DNA of 11,691 nucleotides from Candidatus Kapaibacterium sp. Lineage in GTDB: Bacteria; Bacteroidota; Ignavibacteria; Kapaibacteriales; Kapaibacteriaceae. The DNA lies in contig JAURNF010000046.1 of the NCBI GenBank assembly GCA_030830285.1, positions 1 through 11,691 on the forward strand. The letters run 5' to 3'. Each line of letters begins with the position of its first letter. Position 1 is the stretch's first letter. Below are positions 6,444-11,691 of this stretch, piece by piece. Both the position numbers and the translations under genes were made by a program. Below the pieces are notes generated by a model. It had not been told where the DNA came from, ran no database searches, and saw nothing but the letters and a program-made list of their open reading frames with translations.

Positions 6444-8213
6444 CTACGACGTTGATTCCGAGGCAAATTGCAGAGCATGCAGCTTGGCATACACACCGCC
6501 GCGTTGCAGCAGCTCCTGGTGTGTGCCGACTTCTGCGATTTCTCCGCGATGCAGCACAACAATCGCATCTGCCCGCTGAATCGTTGACAGACGGTGCGCT
6601 ACAACGATCGATGTGCGACCCTGCAGTAGCGTTGATATTGAGCGCTCAATGATTTGCTCTGTTTCCGTATCGATGTTGGACGTTGCCTCATCAAGAATGA
6701 GGATGTCTGGATCGGTAACCAGTGCACGGCAGAACGAGATCAATTGCTTCTGTCCTACGCTGAGCACTGCGCCGCGCTCACGAACGTTTGTGTCGTACCC
6801 ATGAGGCAAACGACGAATGAACGCATCAGCTCCCAGTGCTACGGCAGCGCGCTCAACATCTGCACGTGTGATACCGTCGCGATCGAGCGAAATGTTATCT
6901 GCTACGGACCGTGAGAAGAGGAACACGTCTTGAAGTACAATCGCGATACGCTTGCGTAAATCCTCTTGTCGTATCGATCGAATGCTCTGTCCGTCGATAC
7001 GCACGTCGCCGCCTTGGTACTCGTAAAATCGACTCAGGACGTTGATGATAGAGCTCTTGCCAGAACCTGTAGCACCGACGAGCGCTATGGTCTGTCCCTT
7101 CGTTACTGAGAACGAAACGTCACGCAGAATAGGGATCGTGCCGTCGTAGCTAAAGTTCACATTACGAAACTCAATGCCTTGCTGCAGACGGGTAAAGGGC
7201 GTTGCATCCGGAGCATCATGCACGCGCATGGTGGTATCGAGCAGATTAAAGATGCGCTCTGAGGCTACGATGCTCGACTGCAGCGTGTTGTACTTTTCTG
7301 TGAGATCGCGCACTGGACGGAAGAACATTTCCGTGAATTGACTGAAGGCGATCAGCATACCAATCGTCATCACACCAGATGCGATGTTTCCTGCAGCGTA
7401 CCATACAATGATGGAGAGGGACACCGCACTGAGAAACTCGACCACAGGGAAGAACGTGGCGTAGTACATAATCGACTGATCTTGCAGACGTCGGTGCTCA
7501 GCATTGATCTCTGAAAACTGCTTCTGCATCCGACGCTCCTGTCGGAACAGCTGCACGATCGAAATGCCCGTTACGAACTCGTTGACAAAGGCATTCATCA
7601 GCGCTACCTGACGTCGAATCTTATCGTATACCTTGCGCACCTTCCCACGGAAGATGAACGAAGCGATAAGGAGGAATGGCAGGACCGTAATGGTCAGGAG
7701 TGTGAGCTCGTGGGAGGTGTTCCACATGAAGGTCAGAATCCACACAATGACCATCACATCGGAAATCATCAGCACCACGCCTGATGAGAAGAGCTCGTTG
7801 AGTACCTCGACATCGCTGGTTACACGCGTTACAATGCGTCCAACCGGAGTGGTGTCGTAGTAGCGAAGCGAGAGGCCCTCGGCGTGGCGGTAGAGCTTAT
7901 TGCGGATGTCCAGCAGCACACGCTGTCCGATCCACGTCATGAGCAGCGATAAGCAATACTGCAAGATGCCCTGAAGGAATAGCAGACCCAGAATCAGCCC
8001 AGTGAACTTCAACAGACCAGGGAAGTCGCCCTTGACAATGTGCTCATCCACGGCAATTCGAGTCAGGAACGGGCGCAGAGGACCAAGAGCCGAGGCTGAG
8101 AGGGTAAGGAGGATCGCCCCGATAAGGTGGAATCGATATGGCTTGAGGAAAACTAGAAGCCTACGTAACAGGCCGTAGTCGATCTTGTTCTTCGCTGTGG
8201 GTTCGTTCTGCAC
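6444..8213 (-). CDS. ABC exporter, fused permease and ATPase half-transporter (MsbA/MdlB-like)
   Basis: A half-transporter of 589 residues that should dimerise in the inner membrane to export lipids, drugs or peptides. The N-terminal half has six hydrophobic helices of the ABC exporter fold, starting just after LLVFLKPYRFHL. The C-terminal ATPase has Walker A GATGSGKSS (about 380-388), a signature written LSVGQ (484-488) instead of LSGGQ, Walker B ILILDEATS with Asp508-Glu509, and the switch His540 in VVAHRLST. All catalytic residues are present. The stop is TAG (6444-6446), showing that TAG normally terminates here. A TTG at 8219 could extend the protein by two codons, but it lies inside the TACTTTTG promoter box, so GTG 8213 is preferred. 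It is monocistronic, divergent from the nuclease gene, with no adjacent partner half-transporter, so a homodimer is likely. Substrate unknown. Confidence 0.93.
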   Translation of the reverse strand: MQNEPTAKNKIDYGLLRRLLVFLKPYRFHLIGAILLTLSASALGPLRPFLTRIAVDEHIVKGDFPGLLKFTGLILGLLFLQGILQYCLSLLMTWIGQRVLLDIRNKLYRHAEGLSLRYYDTTPVGRIVTRVTSDVEVLNELFSSGVVLMISDVMVIVWILTFMWNTSHELTLLTITVLPFLLIASFIFRGKVRKVYDKIRRQVALMNAFVNEFVTGISIVQLFRQERRMQKQFSEINAEHRRLQDQSIMYYATFFPVVEFLSAVSLSIIVWYAAGNIASGVMTIGMLIAFSQFTEMFFRPVRDLTEKYNTLQSSIVASERIFNLLDTTMRVHDAPDATPFTRLQQGIEFRNVNFSYDGTIPILRDVSFSVTKGQTIALVGATGSGKSSIINVLSRFYEYQGGDVRIDGQSIRSIRQEDLRKRIAIVLQDVFLFSRSVADNISLDRDGITRADVERAAVALGADAFIRRLPHGYDTNVRERGAVLSVGQKQLISFCRALVTDPDILILDEATSNIDTETEQIIERSISTLLQGRTSIVVAHRLSTIQRADAIVVLHRGEIAEVGTHQELLQRGGVYAKLHALQFASESTS

Positions 8214-8216
8214 GCA

Positions 8217-8224
8217 CAAAAGTA
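8217..8224 (-). promoter_or_regulatory. TAnnTTTG -7 promoter box for the ABC exporter gene
   Basis: Read on the - strand the bases are TACTTTTG, an exact match to the Bacteroidota -7 consensus TAnnTTTG. The first base of GTG 8213 lies four bases after the final G, so transcription would begin at or near the start codon and the mRNA would be leaderless or nearly so. No convincing TTG-type -33 element was found upstream. An exact match to six fixed bases is expected several times by chance in this window, so the case rests on its position and on the matching box on the other side. Confidence 0.5.
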
Positions 8225-8270
8225 CCGCTTTCCGTTCGTCTTACTACGATGCTGCTCTCGCGTGAACTGG

Positions 8271-8278
8271 TAACTTTG
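8271..8278 (+). promoter_or_regulatory. TAnnTTTG -7 promoter box for the beta-CASP nuclease gene
   Basis: TAACTTTG matches the Bacteroidota -7 consensus exactly, and the A of ATG 8283 lies five bases after the final G. This again implies a start of transcription at or within a few bases of the initiation codon, and no Shine-Dalgarno sequence is present in the short gap. A clear -33 element was not seen. Together with the box on the opposite strand it forms a divergent promoter pair in the 69-base region 8214-8282. Confidence 0.5.
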
Positions 8279-8282
8279 CAAC

Positions 8283-9689
8283 ATGATACGTATAACACCA
8301 TATGGAGCAGCAGGCGAAGTTACCGGCTCTGCCTACTTGCTCGAGACAGACGAGGCTACGATACTCGTTGATTTCGGTATGTTTCAAGGAGATAAGGACG
8401 ACGATGCGCGTAACGTGGTACCCGGGCGTGTTCATCGAGCCGACGTTCATGCGGTGCTTCTAACGCACGGACACCTCGACCATTCGGGTCGACTGCCATT
8501 GCTCGTGCGTGATGGGTATCGCGGTCCGATATACTGCACCGCCGCAACGCGTGACATCACAGAGATCATCCTCAACGATGCCGCCCACATTCAAGAATCA
8601 GATTTCGAGCGCAAGCAACGCAGAGCGCAACGGGGTGGACGGAAGTTGAGCCGCACCGACGAGCCCCTGTATGATCATGAGGATGTAGAGCAAACGCTCG
8701 GTCAGATGGTGGTGTCGGAGTACAGCACAGCGATTCAGGTAGCACGTGGTGTGAGCGCGGTCTTTCACGAGGCAGGGCATCTCCTGGGATCGACAAGTCT
8801 CGAGGTGCGTATTCGCGATGGTGAAGGCGAGCGTATCGTTGTATTCTCTGGCGACCTAGGTCCGTTGCACCTGCCATACCTGCGCGATCCAGAACCACCG
8901 CGAAAAGCCGATGTCATCGTCCTGGAGTCGACCTACGGAGATCGTGATCACCGGTCGCTCGAAGAAACACTGGTAGAATTCGAAAAGATCATCGTTGATG
9001 CTGTTGAGCGGAAGGGTAAGATCTTTATCCCATCCTTTGCGATTGGTCGAGCACAGCAGATCATGTATCACATCGCCGATCTTGTACGTCGCAAGCGTAT
9101 TCCATCGGTTCCAATCTTCCTTGATAGCCCAATGGCCATTAAGGCAGACGCCGTCTATCGCAAGCACACAGAGCTGTTTGACACCGAGAGTGCATCGATG
9201 GTAGACAACGGACAACTGCGTCATGACTTGCGCGGCCTGCGCGTATGCGTCACAGCCGACGAGTCGAAGGCCATCAACGAAGAGCAGGGGCCATTCATTG
9301 TGATCGCAGGGTCGGGTATGTGCACAGCCGGACGAATCATGCACCACATTCGAAACTCAATCAGCGATCCCAAAGCACACTTTGTGATCGTCGGATATCA
9401 GGCACGTGGATCGCTCGGTCGCAAGCTTGTTGACGGTGTCGCTGGCGTGAAGGTCTTCGGTGAGTATCATAATGTGCGTGCACAGATTCACACACTCGGC
9501 GGATTCAGCGCTCACGCTGGTCAGACGGAGCTTGTGGAATGGTGCAGTGCCGTTGCACAGTCTGGCGTATCGTCGATTCTCCTCACGCACGGTGAGGATG
9601 ATGCTCGTCTTGCGCTGCGGAAGAAACTTGAACATCGACTTGGTGTGGTGGGATATATGCCAACCTATTCAGAACATTGCGAGGTCTAA
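8283..9689 (+). CDS. Beta-CASP metallo-beta-lactamase-fold RNA nuclease (CPSF73/Ysh1-like)
   Basis: A 468-residue cytoplasmic metallo-hydrolase of the beta-CASP group with a C-terminal RNA-specificity segment, expected to cleave or trim RNA with two zinc ions. Metal ligands are intact: Asp in ILVDFGMFQG, the HTHGHLDH-type motif LTHGHLDH (His62, His64, Asp66, His67), His166 in EAGHLLGS, Asp191 in FSGDLG, and His436 in ILLTHGE. Beta-CASP motifs A to C are seen as VLESTYGDRDH, FAIGRAQQIMYHI with FLDSPMAIKAD and AGSGMCTAGRIMHH, and GGFSAHAGQ (His411). The length and motif order match bacterial homologues of the eukaryotic/archaeal CPSF73 type rather than RNase J, which is longer. ATG 8283 gives the expected N-terminus, MIRITPYGAAGEVTGS. 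Only five bases separate its stop from aspA, so they are probably co-transcribed. Physiological RNA targets are unknown. Confidence 0.93.
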   Translation: MIRITPYGAAGEVTGSAYLLETDEATILVDFGMFQGDKDDDARNVVPGRVHRADVHAVLLTHGHLDHSGRLPLLVRDGYRGPIYCTAATRDITEIILNDAAHIQESDFERKQRRAQRGGRKLSRTDEPLYDHEDVEQTLGQMVVSEYSTAIQVARGVSAVFHEAGHLLGSTSLEVRIRDGEGERIVVFSGDLGPLHLPYLRDPEPPRKADVIVLESTYGDRDHRSLEETLVEFEKIIVDAVERKGKIFIPSFAIGRAQQIMYHIADLVRRKRIPSVPIFLDSPMAIKADAVYRKHTELFDTESASMVDNGQLRHDLRGLRVCVTADESKAINEEQGPFIVIAGSGMCTAGRIMHHIRNSISDPKAHFVIVGYQARGSLGRKLVDGVAGVKVFGEYHNVRAQIHTLGGFSAHAGQTELVEWCSAVAQSGVSSILLTHGEDDARLALRKKLEHRLGVVGYMPTYSEHCEV

Positions 9690-9694
9690 CACGC

Positions 9695-11089
9695 ATGCGC
9701 ATTGAGCACGATTTCCTTGGTGAACGCGAGATACCTGATTCTGCCTACTACGGTGTACAGACACTCCGCGGCAAGGAGAACTTCCATATCACTGGCATCC
9801 CCATAAGCCACGCACGCTCGTTTATCACGGCGTTTGGATTTGTGAAGAAGGCAGCTGCTATGGCAAACAAGGATCTTGACGTCCTTGAGCCCCTTGTAGC
9901 AGACGCGATTTGTGCTGCTTGTGATCGTCTCATCGCAGGTGAACTGCATGATCAATTCATTGTCGATGTCATCCAGGGCGGTGCCGGTACGTCAACGAAC
10001 ATGAATGCCAACGAGGTGATCGCCAACAAAGCTCTTGAGCTTCTTGGTCACCCAAAGGGCACCTATGATATCGTGCATCCGAACAATCACGTCAACTGTT
10101 CACAAAGCACGAATGACGCCTATCCAACGGCGTTCCGACTAAGCCTCTACATCGAAATCGGACAGCTCATCGAGCAACTGGGATTGCTGCGTGATGCATT
10201 TGCGCGTAAGGGCGTAGAGTTCGCTGATGTCCTCAAGATGGGACGAACGCAGCTTCAGGATGCTGTGCCGATGACGCTCGGTCAAGAGTTCGAATCCTTT
10301 GCGGTGAACATCGGTGAAGACATCCGACGCCTCGAAGAGGCACGTTTGCTCGTGACGGAAGTGAATCTCGGTGCGACTGCGATTGGAACGAGCATCAATG
10401 CACCAGAAGGATATCCAGCCTTGTCAGTGAAGCATCTGCGTGAGGTATCTGGCATTCCTGTGACGTTGTCGCAAAACCTCATCGAGGCAACGTGGGACAA
10501 TGGCGCCTATGTGCAAGTGAGTGGAGTCCTCAAGCGTGTGGCGGTAAAGCTCTCCAAGATCTGCAACGATCTGCGCTTGCTTTCTTCCGGACCTCGCTGC
10601 GGGTTTAATGAAATCAACCTGCCACGCTTGCAGCCAGGTTCAAGCATCATGCCGGGCAAGGTAAATCCTGTGATCCCAGAGGTTGTCAATCAAGTGTGCT
10701 ATCTGGTTATCGGTAATGATGTAACGGTCACCTTCGCAGCAGAGGCTGGTCAGCTGCAGCTCAACGTGATGGAGCCAGTTCTTGCATACTGCTTGTTCCA
10801 GTCAATCGAAGTACTCACACGTGCATGTGCAACGCTTCGGGAGCGCTGTGTCGATGGCATTACAGCCAACCCTGAGCACACGCACGCGATGGTAATGAAC
10901 TCCGTTGGTATCGTGACAGCACTGAATCCAATCTTAGGATATGAGCAGAGCGCTGCGATTGCGAAAGAGGCGTTCGAAACTGGCGGTTCGGTGATCGACA
11001 TTGTTCGATCGAAGGGACTGTTGTCGGAGGAGAAACTCGCAGAGATCTTCTCTGCTGAAAATTTGATGCACCCGCGGTTCATTCGTTGA
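9695..11089 (+). CDS. aspA: Aspartate ammonia-lyase (aspartase)
   Basis: Converts L-aspartate to fumarate and ammonia in the cytoplasm as a homotetramer of the fumarase/aspartase superfamily. The 464 residues follow aspartase closely: RIEHDFLGEREIPDSAYYG, VKKAAAMANKDL, GGAGTSTNMNANEVIAN, HPNNHVNCSQSTNDAYPT, LKMGRTQLQDAVPMTLGQEF, VNLGATAIGTSIN, KICNDLRLLSSGPRCG, and the signature loop GSSIMPGKVNP at about 315-325 with catalytic Ser316 and Lys322. The RLLSSGPR and MEPVLAY segments and the N-terminus fit AspA better than FumC or argininosuccinate lyase. ATG 9695 is chosen over an in-frame TTG at 9677 because it gives the family N-terminus, has GAGG at 9681-9684, and avoids overlap with the nuclease gene. 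It sits between a nuclease and an efflux adaptor gene, which gives no clear pathway link. Confidence 0.95.
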   Translation: MRIEHDFLGEREIPDSAYYGVQTLRGKENFHITGIPISHARSFITAFGFVKKAAAMANKDLDVLEPLVADAICAACDRLIAGELHDQFIVDVIQGGAGTSTNMNANEVIANKALELLGHPKGTYDIVHPNNHVNCSQSTNDAYPTAFRLSLYIEIGQLIEQLGLLRDAFARKGVEFADVLKMGRTQLQDAVPMTLGQEFESFAVNIGEDIRRLEEARLLVTEVNLGATAIGTSINAPEGYPALSVKHLREVSGIPVTLSQNLIEATWDNGAYVQVSGVLKRVAVKLSKICNDLRLLSSGPRCGFNEINLPRLQPGSSIMPGKVNPVIPEVVNQVCYLVIGNDVTVTFAAEAGQLQLNVMEPVLAYCLFQSIEVLTRACATLRERCVDGITANPEHTHAMVMNSVGIVTALNPILGYEQSAAIAKEAFETGGSVIDIVRSKGLLSEEKLAEIFSAENLMHPRFIR

Positions 11090-11113
11090 GGAATGACCGG
11101 ATTGTTGACTGTT

Positions 11114-11117
11114 GGAG
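11114..11117 (+). promoter_or_regulatory. Ribosome binding site for the efflux adaptor gene
   Basis: GGAG within TTGGAG stands five bases before ATG 11123 and supports that start over the adjacent ATG at 11126. It is the clearest Shine-Dalgarno sequence in the window; most other genes here rely on overlaps or have weak sites. Confidence 0.55.
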
Positions 11118-11122
11118 TACGT

Positions 11123-11691
11123 ATGATGTTTCGATCGACACTTCTTGTCTGTGTCTTCATGGCTATTGTTCTCACTGGCTGTGAGCAAAAAGTGCAAGGG
11201 CCGCCCCCTGCGATACCTGTGAGCGTTATCACGCTTGAACAGCGTGATGTCCCGGTCTACTCGGAGTGGGTAGGGCAGACGCGAGGCGGGGAGGAAGTTG
11301 AAATCCGCTCTCGTGTCGAGGGATACATCGATCGCGTTGTGTATCAACAGGGCACATATGTACGCCGTGGACAGGTCCTGTACGTCATTGATCCTCTCCA
11401 GTACGCTGCCAACGTGAACGTCGCGAGTGGTCAGCTCGCAGAAGCCGAGGCGAACCTCGCACGCGCCGAGCAGGACGTTGCGCGCTATACGCCGCTGGTG
11501 GAACAGAACGCGATATCACGGCAAGAGTATGAGACGGCCGTGCAAATGGCCAAGGCAAGCCGCGCAGCAGTGCAGGCGATGCGTGGTGGCGTGCAGAAGG
11601 CCCAAGTGGAACTTGGATACTGCACTGTCACTGCCCCGATCGATGGTTTGGCTGGGAAGACAACCGTGGAGGTTGGTGATTTGGTCAGCCG
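11123..11691 (+). CDS. RND efflux periplasmic adaptor lipoprotein (AcrA/MexA-like), 3' partial
   Basis: The first 189 codons of a membrane fusion protein that would link an inner-membrane RND pump to an outer-membrane channel. A lipoprotein signal peptide is visible: basic MMFRS, a hydrophobic core, then lipobox LTGC with Cys20 as the lipidated residue. Mature sequence starts with a short linker (PPPAIPVSV). The first half of the biotinyl-lipoyl-like domain is at about 58-91 (EIRSRVEGYIDRV, GTYVRRGQVLYVIDP). An alpha-helical hairpin rich in Ala, Gln and Glu follows at about 94-160, then the returning lipoyl half (LGYCTVTAPIDG, VEVGDLVS). The order and spacing match AcrA/MexA. The frame is open at the right window edge. 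It begins 33 bases after aspA, and the inner-membrane pump gene would be expected next, outside the window. The pump substrate cannot be inferred. Confidence 0.92.
   Translation, partial: MMFRSTLLVCVFMAIVLTGCEQKVQGPPPAIPVSVITLEQRDVPVYSEWVGQTRGGEEVEIRSRVEGYIDRVVYQQGTYVRRGQVLYVIDPLQYAANVNVASGQLAEAEANLARAEQDVARYTPLVEQNAISRQEYETAVQMAKASRAAVQAMRGGVQKAQVELGYCTVTAPIDGLAGKTTVEVGDLVS

Noticed and set aside
9677..9694. TTG start that would lengthen aspartate ammonia-lyase by six residues
   Set aside because: The added residues are not family-like and overlap the nuclease gene; ATG 9695 gives the expected N-terminus and has a GAGG upstream.
9695..11089. Fumarase class II as the identity of this lyase
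   Set aside because: Both share GSSIMPGKVNP, but the N-terminus, LKMGRTQLQDAVPMTLGQE and KICNDLRLLSSGPR segments follow aspartase.

Overview
The window is gene-dense bacterial DNA of moderate GC (roughly half) and reads like a member of the Bacteroidota/Chlorobiota (FCB) group. The best clue is a pair of TAnnTTTG boxes, the -7 promoter element known from Bacteroidota, facing outward from the one divergent intergenic region. The protein families are compatible with this, but the sequence alone does not fix the phylum.

Region 1 (1-6428, + strand) is the end of a cell-surface polysaccharide operon. In order it encodes a Wzx/MOP-type flippase (5' end outside the window), an initiating polyprenyl-phosphate sugar-1-phosphate transferase of the WbaP/WcaJ type, a DPM1-like polyprenyl-phosphate hexose synthase, and a large two-part protein. 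That protein joins a WbbL-like family 2 glycosyltransferase to a membrane module resembling a polyprenyl glycosylphosphotransferase whose catalytic core is missing. The run ends with accA, the carboxyltransferase alpha subunit of acetyl-CoA carboxylase. From the second gene onward the reading frames overlap, twice through GTGA junctions, which suggests co-translation. The expected pathway is loading of sugar-1-phosphate on undecaprenyl phosphate, extension by glycosyltransferases, then flipping by the MOP protein. The flippase frame is cut by a TAG at 1201, but it continues for 43 more codons with what looks like its last membrane helix.

Region 2 (6444-8213, - strand) is one full-length half-size ABC exporter gene, convergent with accA across a 15-base gap in which a small hairpin overlaps the accA stop codon.

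Region 3 (8283-11691, + strand) holds a beta-CASP metallo-beta-lactamase-fold RNA nuclease, aspartate ammonia-lyase (aspA), and the start of an RND-type efflux periplasmic adaptor lipoprotein that runs off the right edge. The ABC exporter and nuclease genes are transcribed divergently from a 69-base intergenic region, probably as nearly leaderless mRNAs.

No tRNA, rRNA, CRISPR array, insertion sequence or large repeat was seen. The points most worth a second look are the glycosyltransferase fused to a pseudo-transferase, the in-frame stop in the flippase, and the paired promoters.
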